DNA of 64,000 nt, taken from Leifsonia tongyongensis (lineage in GTDB: Bacteria; Actinomycetota; Actinomycetes; Actinomycetales; Microbacteriaceae). The notes below the pieces were generated by a model that ran no database searches, was not told where the DNA came from, and saw only the letters and a list, made by a program, of their open reading frames with translations. Shown piece after piece: positions 27,937-36,103 of this stretch. Within the stretch, counting starts at the first letter, position 1. The number at the start of each line of letters is the position of its first letter. The translations under genes and the position numbers were made by a program. The stretch is from assembly GCF_010686705.1 (NCBI RefSeq), contig NZ_JAAGWY010000001.1, positions 1,591,914 through 1,655,913 of the forward strand, read 5' to 3'.

Positions 27937-29604
27937 TCACTGGGGCGCGAGCGCGCGGTGCACGGAGGCGACGGCGCTGGCACCCTCGCCGACCGCTGCG
28001 GCGATCCGCTTCATCGAGCCGTGGCGGACATCGCCGGCGGCGAACACCCGGGGGATGCTGGTCTCGAAAGCGAGCGGGCGGCGGCCCAGCGCCGTCCAGG
28101 CGACGGTCCCGGCGTCGGCAGGAAGGTCCACGTCGGTGAGCAGGAAACCGCTCGCGTCGAGTTCGACGTTGGGGAGCCAGGAGGTCCCCGGAACGGCTCC
28201 GACGAAACAGAACAGTGCTGTGGCGGGCACATCGGTCGTCGTCCCGCTCGACGAGGACGTGACGGTGATGGACGCGAGTTGGCTCTCGCCATGGAGCTCG
28301 GTCACGTCGCTCGAGGTGTGGACGTGGATGCGCTCGTGAGCCGTGACCCGATCGGCGAGGTACGACGACATCTTCGACGTGATCGATGTGCCACGGACGA
28401 TCAGGCTGACCGTGCATCCGAGGTCCGCCAGGTAGATGGCGGCCTGACCTGCTGAGTTCGCACCGCCCACGACTGCCACCGGCTTCCCGGCAACGGTGCG
28501 CCCCTCGAGTTCGGTCGCAGCGAAGAAGATGCTGCCCCCCTCGAAGTCGTTCCACCGGTCGAGGGGGAGGCGCCGGTAGCGGGCGCCGGTCGCCACGACG
28601 ATGGCGCGGGTGGTGATGCTCTCGCCGTCGGCCAGGGTGATCTCGGTGCGGTCGGGCGACGTGACCAGCGCGGCGACCTCCGACGGCGCAGAGATGCGAA
28701 CGCCGAACTTGAGCGCCTGGACGATTCCGAGTTCGGTGATCTCGGCGCCCGACACACCGGACGGGAAGCCGAGATAGTTCTCGATTCGTGAACTCGCCGC
28801 CGCCTGGCCGCCCGGCGCGATCGCGTCGAGGACGAGGGTCGCCAGCCCTTCCGACGCGCCGTAGATCCCTGCAGCGAGCCCGGCCGGACCGGCTCCGACG
28901 ACGACCAGGTCGAAATGGTCGCCGGTCTTGCTCCGGTACGAGAGACCCACCGCTTCGGACAGCTGCCGTGGCGTCGCGTTCACCAGGATCTCGCCGCGGG
29001 TTACGACAACCGGAAGGTCGGACTCCGTCTTCCCGGCAGCGTCGAGGGATGCACGTCCTGCTTCCGTCGAAACGTCGCGCCAGCGGTGCGGGAGCTCCAT
29101 CCGCGACGCGTACGTCCGCAAAGCCATCGCTGCGCCGGATCCTTCGAAACCGAGGATCTCGACCGTCTTGTCGGCCGCCGCCATAAGCAGTCGCCGCCTG
29201 GCACGGAAGGTGGCCAGAAGCAGGGCGGACAGCGAGCCGTCGCTCGCCATGAGCTTCTTGAAGGTCTCATTGCTGATCCGGCAGACGCGCCCGCTTTCGA
29301 CGACGAGTGCGGTCAGCAGCGACGACTGGCCCGTCAGCATGCTCAATTCACCGAGGAACTCGCCAGCCTGCCACTGCGCCATGACCCGCTCGGGCGACGA
29401 GACGGTGGCCTCGCGGATGATGTTCACGCGGCCGGACTCGACAACGAACATGTCGGGATCGGAATCGCCGACGCTGAAGAGATGGATGCCCTGCTCGACG
29501 TCTTCAGAGACGCCCAGGCTGAGAAGCCGCTGGAACGTGTCAGGGTCGAGCACCGGATTGGCGTCCGTTCCGACCGGGACGCGGAACGGAGGCTTGTCGC
29601 TCAC
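27937..29604 (-). CDS. Cyclic-nucleotide-binding domain fused to thioredoxin-reductase-like FAD enzyme
   Basis: The product is 555 aa. Residues about 20-145 form a CNB (Crp-like) domain (GEFLGELSML; the usual phosphate-binding Arg is missing). A linker and a small domain follow, then a thioredoxin-reductase fold from about 230: FAD loop GAGPAG (237-242), GGQAAASSRIENYLGFPSG, ATGARYRRLP, NAD(P)H loop GGANSAGQAAIYL (about 380) and the FAD end FAAGDVRHGS. The redox CxxC normally at about 360-365 is replaced by FFAATE, so it cannot reduce thioredoxin in the normal way. It may be a flavin-linked reductase gated by a ligand. Confidence 0.85.
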   Translation of the reverse strand: MSDKPPFRVPVGTDANPVLDPDTFQRLLSLGVSEDVEQGIHLFSVGDSDPDMFVVESGRVNIIREATVSSPERVMAQWQAGEFLGELSMLTGQSSLLTALVVESGRVCRISNETFKKLMASDGSLSALLLATFRARRRLLMAAADKTVEILGFEGSGAAMALRTYASRMELPHRWRDVSTEAGRASLDAAGKTESDLPVVVTRGEILVNATPRQLSEAVGLSYRSKTGDHFDLVVVGAGPAGLAAGIYGASEGLATLVLDAIAPGGQAAASSRIENYLGFPSGVSGAEITELGIVQALKFGVRISAPSEVAALVTSPDRTEITLADGESITTRAIVVATGARYRRLPLDRWNDFEGGSIFFAATELEGRTVAGKPVAVVGGANSAGQAAIYLADLGCTVSLIVRGTSITSKMSSYLADRVTAHERIHVHTSSDVTELHGESQLASITVTSSSSGTTTDVPATALFCFVGAVPGTSWLPNVELDASGFLLTDVDLPADAGTVAWTALGRRPLAFETSIPRVFAAGDVRHGSMKRIAAAVGEGASAVASVHRALAPQ

Positions 29605-29673
29605 GGGTGAACTCGCACTGAGGCAGTGGACACAGGACAGATCCTATTGCCGGACGGCATTCGCGTGAGGTGT

Positions 29674-30213
29674 TCATCCCGACGGGTTTGTGGCCGAGAG
29701 CTCGTCAGCCGCGCGGCGCAGCCACGGGTTCTCGTCGTGCGCCCAGCGGGCGATCACCGTGAGTGCGCGCTGCTGTGCCACGCCGCTCAGTCGGTCGACG
29801 AGGGGCCGGATGACGTCCCGGGCCAGCGGATCGGCAAGCGCGGGGGTCGAGGCATCCCGCAGGAACCCTTCGATGCGGGTCAGGTCCGAATTGTCGAGCA
29901 GGGAGAGGTTCGTCTGCAACAGGACGACGGCGGCGAGCCGGCGTTCGAACACGGGCTCCGCCCAGAGCTCGGAGCTGAGAGCGGTGACCTCATCGTGGCC
30001 CAGCTCGCGGTACCGGAGGCGCGCATCCCGAACCGTGCCGCGCACGGCCCCGACGGATGCGCCGTAGAAGCGGAGGTCGCTTCCCAGTCGCGACTTCGCG
30101 TCGTCGGCACGATAGGGGTCGCCCTCACGCTGAAGAGCGGCATCGACGAATTCTCCTGCTGCGCTCACCTCCCCATTCTCGTGCGCAGCGTCTGAACGGC
30201 GTCGATTGTGCAA
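29674..30213 (-). CDS. AlkD-like DNA alkylation repair protein, C-terminally short
   Basis: The 179-aa product has helical-repeat sequence matching the AlkD family: SDLRFYGASVGAVRGTVRDA, HDEVTALSSELWAEPVFERRLAAVVLLQ, LARDVIRPLVDRL, VIARWAHDENPWLRRAA. AlkD proteins are usually about 220-240 aa and bind alkylated DNA through HEAT-like repeats. This one stops soon after the WLRRAA helix and lacks the last repeats. No frameshift continuing the family is obvious downstream. It is either a natural short form or a decaying gene. Confidence 0.65.
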   Translation of the reverse strand: MHNRRRSDAAHENGEVSAAGEFVDAALQREGDPYRADDAKSRLGSDLRFYGASVGAVRGTVRDARLRYRELGHDEVTALSSELWAEPVFERRLAAVVLLQTNLSLLDNSDLTRIEGFLRDASTPALADPLARDVIRPLVDRLSGVAQQRALTVIARWAHDENPWLRRAADELSATNPSG

Positions 30214-30282
30214 AAAGGGTGAGTCAGCGTCGATGGGACCCGCATTCTCTGCCGAATCGGATGGGGAGGGGCCGGGGCGGGC

Positions 30283-31767
30283 TCAGCGGTAGGCCACGAC
30301 GCCTGTCGTCGTCCCGAGCACGAGCAGCCCGAGGGCGGTGCTGGGGGATGCGAAGTTCGGCACCGACGAGCCGACCCTGATCGTCTGGACGAGCGCTCCG
30401 GTGCGAGCGTCGTACTCGCTGAGCGTCCCATCGGGATACTGGGGCGCCCAGAGCGTGGCGCCGATCAGGATCGGTGCACTGTTGGCGCCGGACATGAGCG
30501 GGCCGACGCTTCCATTCGCAAGGTCGACCGATTGGATGCCGCCGTCCCGGCACGGCACGAAGATGTGGTTCGTGGCGGCGTCGTAGGCCGGCCCGCCGTC
30601 CGGGTCGCTCCCGCAGATTCCGTGGATGGCCGCTATGGGGGTGAGGTTGGACTGGGACAGCACGTAGCCGATGTCGGTCTTGCCGACGGAGAAGAGCCGG
30701 CCGCCGGGCAGCAGCACAGGATTGCCTGTGCCCAGGTCTTCGTCGCCGCCGGCGGTCTGGTCCTTGAACGCGGCCAGGGGCTGAAGTGTCGGCGAGAGCT
30801 TCACGACGCTCTCCGTGAATCGGAGAGGGTCCGGCCCTCCCTGCGGCGGGTCGGGGTTCGCGTTCCCGGTGCCGACGAAGAGGTTACCCGCCGCGTCGAC
30901 GGCCGGTGCGCCACCTCCCTGCCAGATGGCCCCACCCTGACCATCCGGTGCCGCTTCGAACGCGACCAGGTTCGGCGGGCCGGACTCGTTCACCCCGACC
31001 ACCCATCCGTGGTAGGCGCCGCAGTCGCCGTAGTTTCCGCCGAAGCCGATGTAGATGCGGCCGTTGGCGAGCGCCAGGGATGCGCGCTGCAGGAGGTTGA
31101 CCGGGCTCTCGCCGGCCGGAAGGGGTGGATCGACAGGCTCGGAGAGCACGACCTGCCCTGTCGCGACCCGCAAGCCCTCGAGCTGGTGGTGCACCGCGCC
31201 GCCGCCCGTGCTCACTTCGCCGACCACGAACACTATGCCGGACACCGGGTCGACCACAGGGGTGCTGGTGATTCCGAGCGGATCGATGTTGCCGCATCCC
31301 GCGACCGCGCCGACATTCGTGAGCGGTGGGCCGAGCGAAGCCGACCATATGAGCCGCCCCGTGGCCGGGTCGAGGGCGACGACCAGGTTGGTCTCCGTGG
31401 CCGCGATCACCCGTCCCGCGGCGACGACGGGCTGGCCGTAGACCGCGCCGCCCAGGTTCGCGCTCCACGCCGCCGTCGCGGGACTGGCGGGGACGCGGGC
31501 AGCGACAGCCCCGGTCCGCGCCGAGTCGGCGTGGTAGCCGGTCCACGAGTTCACGCCCGGTATTGCGACAGTGACCGGCGGGCGGATGCTCGTGGCACCC
31601 GGCGTGGGCCGTGCGGCAGGCGGATGGGCGGTCGCCGATCGCGTGGGGAGCGGTGAACCGGGTGCGCAACCGGCCAGCAGGAGTGCGGCTGCGGCGGCGA
31701 GGGCTGCGGCCGCCGCCCCGAACGCGCGCATGCGCCGCGGTCCGGGCACCAGCGGCGTGCTGATCAT
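30283..31767 (-). CDS. PQQ-type beta-propeller lipoprotein
   Basis: The product is 494 aa from the ATG at 31767 (alternative ATG at 31731). The signal peptide ends in a lipobox, LLLAGC (Cys34). After a Pro/Thr linker come repeated propeller blades with AVDAAG, VVALDPATGRLIWSAS, VVDPVSGIVFVVG, NGRIYIGFGG, NLFVGTGN, ARTGALVQTIRVGS: the PQQ/WD-like repeat family. PQQ catalytic residues are not evident, so it is more likely a structural or binding propeller outside the membrane. Confidence 0.8.
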   Translation of the reverse strand: MISTPLVPGPRRMRAFGAAAAALAAAAALLLAGCAPGSPLPTRSATAHPPAARPTPGATSIRPPVTVAIPGVNSWTGYHADSARTGAVAARVPASPATAAWSANLGGAVYGQPVVAAGRVIAATETNLVVALDPATGRLIWSASLGPPLTNVGAVAGCGNIDPLGITSTPVVDPVSGIVFVVGEVSTGGGAVHHQLEGLRVATGQVVLSEPVDPPLPAGESPVNLLQRASLALANGRIYIGFGGNYGDCGAYHGWVVGVNESGPPNLVAFEAAPDGQGGAIWQGGGAPAVDAAGNLFVGTGNANPDPPQGGPDPLRFTESVVKLSPTLQPLAAFKDQTAGGDEDLGTGNPVLLPGGRLFSVGKTDIGYVLSQSNLTPIAAIHGICGSDPDGGPAYDAATNHIFVPCRDGGIQSVDLANGSVGPLMSGANSAPILIGATLWAPQYPDGTLSEYDARTGALVQTIRVGSSVPNFASPSTALGLLVLGTTTGVVAYR

Positions 31768-31787
31768 GGCGCCAGCGTAAGCCAACC

Positions 31788-32105
31788 TCAGCGCCGCGCG
31801 AAGGCCAGCGCTTCGTGCGCGAGCTCGGACCACGAGAGACCGCTGTCCGGGCTGAGGGAGAGCCACTCCTTCAGCGGGCGCCCCTTGCCGGCGTCGAAAG
31901 GGTCGCCCTCGCCGTCGGCGACCAGCGATGCGACGCGCGAGGACGGCAGCTTCAGCACCAGGCGATCATGTGCGAGCATCGCGAAGATCCGCCCTTCGAA
32001 TCGCAGTGCCGACGACCCGAAGCCGACGGTCGCCCCCGGCGGGACGACGCCCTCGAGTGAACCGAAATCCTCGACGAGCAGGGCGAACCGGTCGGCAGGT
32101 GACAT
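31788..32105 (-). CDS. TfoX/Sxy N-terminal domain protein
   Basis: This 105-aa single-domain protein shows the TfoX_N pattern: ADRFALLVEDFGSLEGV, GFGSSALRFEGRIFAMLAHDRLVLKLP, RVASLVADGEGDPFD and KGRPLKEWLSLSPDSGLSWSELAHEALAFAR. The family was named for competence regulators, but stand-alone members are common and uncharacterised. I chose the ATG at 32105 because GAGG lies 9 nt upstream, rather than the ATG at 32114. Confidence 0.8.
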   Translation of the reverse strand: MSPADRFALLVEDFGSLEGVVPPGATVGFGSSALRFEGRIFAMLAHDRLVLKLPSSRVASLVADGEGDPFDAGKGRPLKEWLSLSPDSGLSWSELAHEALAFARR

Positions 32106-32201
32106 GCACGACATCCTCGTCGATGTCCCGGTCCGCGGCTACCCTTTGCGGCGGTGGTCACCAAACATGCCGGCGTCGGACGCGGGGGGTACTGTGCCCC
32201 C

Positions 32202-32780
32202 ATGGGTCGGGAACAGGCGAGCGGCGGATGCGCGATCACACTCGACGACGGCCGCCCCTGCCCGGAGCCGGTCGAGTCCGGGGCCCCGCTCAGCCTGTGC
32301 ACCAACCATCTGCTGGCCGCCTACGACTGGGTGGCCCGGGATGTGGGGGTCGCCGACCTTCTGCCGACGCCCTGTCTCGCGTGCGGCCGACGGGTCGGCA
32401 TCCGGTACCCATCGGGCTGGGTCTGCGCAACCTGCGAGTGGCGGGTCGGTGAGCTTCCCGACCAGGGGGTCGTCGACGTTCGCGTCGACGTCGTCTACTA
32501 CCTGCGGTTCGGCGACCGCATCAAGATCGGGACGTCGAACAACCCGCGGCAGCGGATCGCCGCACTCCCGCACCACGAGGTGCTCGCGTTCGAGCTCGGA
32601 GGGCGGATGCTCGAGCAGCGACGTCATGCGCAGTTCGCGGGGTTGCGCATCCCGCGCACCGAATGGTTCGAGACCGGGCCGGCACTGAGCGAGCACGTGG
32701 CGGCGCTTCAGGAGGGTGTCGACGACCCGTGGGCGCAGTACGCCGCGTGGCGCAGCAGGCGCATCGCACTCAGCGGGTAG
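32202..32780 (+). CDS. GIY-YIG-like (MUG113/T5orf172 type) nuclease-fold protein
   Basis: The product is 192 aa from the ATG at 32202; a GTG at 32154 would add 16 residues. The N-terminal half has zinc-ligand-like cysteines (CAITL, CTNHL, PCLACGRR, VCATCEWR). The C-terminal half has VDVVYYLRFGDRIKIGTSNNPRQRIAALPHHEVLAFE and RRHAQFAGLRIPRTEWFETG, the shortened GIY-YIG fold seen in phage- and plasmid-borne T5orf172/MUG113 proteins. The target is unknown. The zinc plus GIY-YIG-like layout suggests a DNA-binding nuclease. Confidence 0.7.
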   Translation: MGREQASGGCAITLDDGRPCPEPVESGAPLSLCTNHLLAAYDWVARDVGVADLLPTPCLACGRRVGIRYPSGWVCATCEWRVGELPDQGVVDVRVDVVYYLRFGDRIKIGTSNNPRQRIAALPHHEVLAFELGGRMLEQRRHAQFAGLRIPRTEWFETGPALSEHVAALQEGVDDPWAQYAAWRSRRIALSG

Positions 32781-32835
32781 CGGGTGGTCGGCAGGCGTCC
32801 GTGCGCAGCGGGCGCGGCGTTGCGAGAATAGGGGG

Positions 32836-33270
32836 ATGACGCCCCCGCGGAATCCCGCCAACGACACAGCCTTCCCGAAGAACGATCGCGGGAGTGGCTC
32901 GCTCAACGACTACAAGTTCGATTTCATCCCGCGAAACGCCCGGACGCGCATCCAGCTCGCCGGAAGCGACCCCTACCAGGATGAACTGCGCACGGCGCTC
33001 GACGAGAACGGCGCCGAGGTCCACACCGCCGGCGGCCAGCGCACCATCGAAGAGGAGCGAACCGACGCGCCGATGGACTTGCGACTCTTCCTCGGCCGGC
33101 GGGTCAGCGGCGTCGTGGGCACCGTCCCCCGCGGGCTCGAGCCGGCGATCGTCGAAGCGCTGGGGCGACTGGAGCGGGCGAACAAGCCCCTCCGCATCCC
33201 GGCGGAGATCGTCACGACGAGGCACGGACTCAGGGTCGAGCTCCTCATGGGCCAGACGAGGGACCTCTGA
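32836..33270 (+). CDS. Hypothetical protein, 144 aa
   Basis: I do not recognise the family. The N-terminus is polar (TPPRNPANDTAFPKNDRGSGSLNDYKFDF), the middle is acidic (DELRTALDENGAE, EEERTDAPMD) and the C-terminus is alpha/beta-like (VVGTVPRGLEPAIVEALGRLERA, RHGLRVELLMG). No TM segment or catalytic motif is visible. The ATG follows GGGGG. It is a soluble cytosolic protein. Confidence 0.5.
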   Translation: MTPPRNPANDTAFPKNDRGSGSLNDYKFDFIPRNARTRIQLAGSDPYQDELRTALDENGAEVHTAGGQRTIEEERTDAPMDLRLFLGRRVSGVVGTVPRGLEPAIVEALGRLERANKPLRIPAEIVTTRHGLRVELLMGQTRDL

Positions 33271-33292
33271 ATCGGCGGGCAGGGCTGACGGC

Positions 33293-33874
33293 GTGACCTT
33301 CTCGCGCGAGGAGCTGCTCGCGTTTCGTGGCGCGACGCTTCCCGATCTGGTCGGCCCGGGCACGCGACTCCTGTTCGCCGGGATCAACCCGGGCCTGCTC
33401 ACCGTCGCCGTGCAGGCCCACTTCGCCAAGCGGGGCAACCGCTTCTACCCGGCGCTCTACCGTGCCGGCATCACCGATCGCGTGATCGACGCGTCCGCGG
33501 GGTTTCGCCCCGAGGATCGGGCATACCTTCTCGAGCTCGGCATCGGCGTCACGAGCATCGTCCCGGCCGCGACGGCACGCGCCGACGAACTCACCCGCGA
33601 TCAGCTCATCGCCGGCGGCACCGCGCTCCGGGATCGCGTGATGCGCATCCGCCCCGCCGTCGTCGCCGTGCTCGGCATCACTGCCTTCCGCGTGGCGTTC
33701 GGGAGGCCGGATGCACGGGTCGGCAGACAGGACGAGGCCTGGGGGGATGCACAGGTCTGGGTCGCGCCGAATCCGAGCGGACTCAACGCGCACGAGTCGC
33801 TCGCAAGCCTTGCCGAGGCCTATCGGGCGATCGCGTCAGCAGCGGGGCTGGAACTGCATCCGGAACCCGCCTGA
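33293..33874 (+). CDS. mug: G/U mismatch-specific uracil-DNA glycosylase (Mug family)
   Basis: This 193-aa single-domain glycosylase has the two family motifs: motif 1 LLFAGINPGLLT (GxNPG with the catalytic Asn) and motif 2 APNPSGLNAH (NPSGxN). It removes uracil or ethenocytosine opposite guanine and is a base-excision-repair enzyme. The start is the GTG at 33293. It is one of several DNA-repair genes in this part of the window. Confidence 0.9.
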   Translation: MTFSREELLAFRGATLPDLVGPGTRLLFAGINPGLLTVAVQAHFAKRGNRFYPALYRAGITDRVIDASAGFRPEDRAYLLELGIGVTSIVPAATARADELTRDQLIAGGTALRDRVMRIRPAVVAVLGITAFRVAFGRPDARVGRQDEAWGDAQVWVAPNPSGLNAHESLASLAEAYRAIASAAGLELHPEPA

Positions 33875-33890
33875 GCCGGTCGTGGTTGCG

Positions 33891-34223
33891 TCAGGAACTG
33901 TACTGCAGGTCGCCGATCGCCGGGAAGTAGGGTTCCTCGGCTTTGTTGAGGCCGGCCTGCACGACGCTCGCTCCGATGTTGCCGAGCAGGAGCAGCAGCA
34001 CGAACGGGGCGGCGACGCTGCGACCGGTCACGATGCGGACGCCGGCGGCGAACCGCCACAACCACCAGATGTTGACGAACGGCACGAGGTAGAGCCACGT
34101 CGTCGGGATGTCCGCAGAGCGGTTGTTGAGCTCACCGCGGGAATGTGCGAGCCAGACGATCCAGTAGATGCCAAAGGTGAGAACGGGTAGAAAGAAAACG
34201 GCCGCGGGGGGACGACGCTTCAC
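33891..34223 (-). CDS. DUF4234-like small membrane protein
   Basis: The product is 110 aa from the GTG at 34223 (GGAG 5 nt upstream). It has four short hydrophobic stretches (about 7-24, 37-55, 62-80, 82-97), with VFFLPVLTFGIYWIVWLAHSRGELN and PFVNIWWLWRFAAGVR typical of DUF4234. The function is unknown. The end lies 16 bp from the convergent mug gene. Confidence 0.75.
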   Translation of the reverse strand: MKRRPPAAVFFLPVLTFGIYWIVWLAHSRGELNNRSADIPTTWLYLVPFVNIWWLWRFAAGVRIVTGRSVAAPFVLLLLLGNIGASVVQAGLNKAEEPYFPAIGDLQYSS

Positions 34224-34260
34224 GGAACTCCTCTTCGAGTCGGGTAACTGGCAAATCCTA

Positions 34261-34273
34261 TCTTTCTGAAAGA
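34261..34273. promoter_or_regulatory. Possible operator palindrome
   Basis: TCTTTC-T-GAAAGA is a perfect palindrome around one base, lying between the divergent DUF4234 gene (start 34223) and the secreted-protein gene (start 34368). It could be an operator for either. No other signal in the 144-bp gap is clear. Confidence 0.3.
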
Positions 34274-34367
34274 AGTCGCAGAAAGCCCGCAGAGGGGGCA
34301 CATCCGAGCTGTTCCCGCGGGCCGCCGAATACCGGTTCGTGAAAGTGTTTGTTAGCCTCGGACGGGT

Positions 34368-35057
34368 ATGCAGACCCGATACCGCACGCGCACGCGCGGC
34401 CGCCGCTCGGCGGGCCGCCCCATCGCGGTGTCGAAAGCCATCGTCACACGGGCCATTCACCACCGCATCGGCGTGGGAGTGACGGCGCTCGCCCTGGTCG
34501 CGGGCTTGTCGATCTCGCCCGTCGGGCCCGTCCAGGCGGCGCCACTCGCGGGCCGTGCAGGCGGTCCCGTGCAGGTGTTCTTCGTCGATGCCCATGTCGC
34601 CGCACCGCCGGTCCGACGTGACGAGATCAGCGCCACCGACGGTGTGCAAACGCTCACCACCAACGCGACGAACGCCGACTGGGCGAAACTCGTCATGATG
34701 TTCGGCGGCTGGCCGCAGAGCGACAACAACGTGACCGTGATGCTGCGATGGATGCGCCAGGAGAACGGGCCGCCCGACTGGTGGAACCGCAACAACCCCC
34801 TGAACAACGGGTACGGCTCCGGTGGGGGATCGGGCCTCGGCAGCTACCCCGACCTGGTGACGGCCGCGAAGTATGCGGCGCAGAACCTGCAGCGCGGCTA
34901 TCCGGACATCGTCGCCGGGTTCGCGTCGAGCGCGTCACCCGACGTGACTGCGGCCGCGATCTGGGCTTCGCCGTGGTCGAGCAGTCACTACGCCAACGGC
35001 GCCCACTGGAGCACGCGCCCGGTCGAGGTCGTGCAGGCGCCCGCCTCCGCCTGGTAG
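34368..35057 (+). CDS. Secreted protein, lysozyme-like candidate
   Basis: The product is 229 aa. A long basic N-terminus (1-34) with many Arg and a hydrophobic helix (about 35-56, GVTALALVAGLSISPVGPV) ending in QAAP form the signal region. The secreted part has TNATNADWAKLVMMFGGWPQSDNNVTVMLRWMRQENGPPDWWNRNNPLNNGYG and YPDLVTAAKYAAQNLQRGYPDIVAGFASSASP, a helical lysozyme-like layout. A catalytic Glu could be the E of MRQENGPP. A cell-wall role is likely but not certain. Confidence 0.6.
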   Translation: MQTRYRTRTRGRRSAGRPIAVSKAIVTRAIHHRIGVGVTALALVAGLSISPVGPVQAAPLAGRAGGPVQVFFVDAHVAAPPVRRDEISATDGVQTLTTNATNADWAKLVMMFGGWPQSDNNVTVMLRWMRQENGPPDWWNRNNPLNNGYGSGGGSGLGSYPDLVTAAKYAAQNLQRGYPDIVAGFASSASPDVTAAAIWASPWSSSHYANGAHWSTRPVEVVQAPASAW

Positions 35058-35070
35058 CGGGTTCCGCGCC

Positions 35071-35175
35071 CGGTCCGGCTGTGCCCGCCAGCCGGACGGC
35101 CGGTCCGGCTGTGCCCGCCAGCCGGGTACAAGCCCGCCACGTCGAGGTGGCGGGGATGTCCCGAACTGGCGGGCA
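35071..35175. repeat. Palindromic CCCGCCA element, copy B, with duplicated left arm
   Basis: A 25-bp sequence starting CGGTCCGGCTGTGCCCGCCA occurs twice with a 30-bp period (35071 and 35101). It is followed by AGCCCGCCACGTCGAGGTGG, CGGGG, ATG and CCGAACTGGCGGGCAGA. The core 35111-35175 matches copies at 9744 and 46364. It fills the convergent junction between the secreted-protein gene (ends 35057) and the COG4705 gene (ends 35187). Confidence 0.85.
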
Positions 35176-35186
35176 GACCCCGCGAG

Positions 35187-36017
35187 CTACTCCTCGTGGG
35201 CGCCGACAGTGTCCGTCTGGCCGATCCGCGCCTCGCGGGCACCGGTGGCTGCGCGCAGCGTTCGGCGTTCGCCCACGCTGAGGTAGATCACCAGGCCGAC
35301 GATCGCGACGAGGAAGATTGCGCTCGTGCCGACCGTCCCGAGTCCGAGTCCGCCGTCGGCTTTGGCCTGCGACAGCAGGTCGCCGAGGGATGCGCCGAGC
35401 GGCCGGGTGAGCACGTACGCGATCCAGAAGGCCGCGATCGCGTTGAGCTTGAACACGAAGTGGGCGACGGCGACGAGGCCGATCGCGGCGGCGAAGACGC
35501 CGACCGACGCCAGGTAGCCGAGGTTGAGCTGTTCGGCGAGCAGGTCGCCCGCGACGGTGCCGAGGGCGAACGTGAAGAGGATGGCCAGCCAGTAGAAGCC
35601 TTCACGCGAGGTCGAGTCGATCTGGTGGATGGAGAGGGTGCGCTCCCGGGCATACCAGACGATGAACGTCGCGGCCAGCGCGATCGTGAAGACGATGGTC
35701 GTGACGACCAGGCTGATGCCGAGGTTGTCGGTCAGGTTGTCGGTGATCAGTGTTCCGAAGACGCTGATCAGGACGACCGCGACCCAGTACAGCGCAGGCG
35801 TGTAGGCGCGGGAACGGAACTGGAACACCAGGGCGACGGCGAGGAGTGCGCCCATCACGATGGTCGTGTTCGTCAGGCCGAGGTTGAGCGTCGTACTCAG
35901 GAAGTCGGCTGCGGTCTCTCCAACGGTCGTCGCGAGGACTTTGATGACCCAGAAGGCCCAGGTCGGTTCGGGGACTTTGTTGAAGGTGACGCGGTTGTGC
36001 GGGCGGGTGAGGCTCAT
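35187..36017 (-). CDS. COG4705-type integral membrane protein (copy 1)
   Basis: The product is 276 aa from the ATG at 36017 (AGGA upstream; the open frame continues to 36359 but that is shadow). It has about eight helices, with the family repeats TWAFWVIKVLATTVGETAADFLS, ALYWVAVVLISVFGTLITDNLTD, FYWLAILFTFALGTVAGDLLAEQLNLGY and IAAFWIAYVLTRPLGASLGDLLSQ. A second family member lies at 42353. The biochemical role of COG4705 is unknown; members often sit beside two-component systems. Confidence 0.8.
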   Translation of the reverse strand: MSLTRPHNRVTFNKVPEPTWAFWVIKVLATTVGETAADFLSTTLNLGLTNTTIVMGALLAVALVFQFRSRAYTPALYWVAVVLISVFGTLITDNLTDNLGISLVVTTIVFTIALAATFIVWYARERTLSIHQIDSTSREGFYWLAILFTFALGTVAGDLLAEQLNLGYLASVGVFAAAIGLVAVAHFVFKLNAIAAFWIAYVLTRPLGASLGDLLSQAKADGGLGLGTVGTSAIFLVAIVGLVIYLSVGERRTLRAATGAREARIGQTDTVGAHEE

Positions 36018-36103
36018 CGGCGGTTTCCTGTCGGTTGGGCGCATCCGGGGCGCGACGCTGTGTGGCGAACTCCCGAAATTACGTACCGGCCGGCAAGAAC
36101 CGT

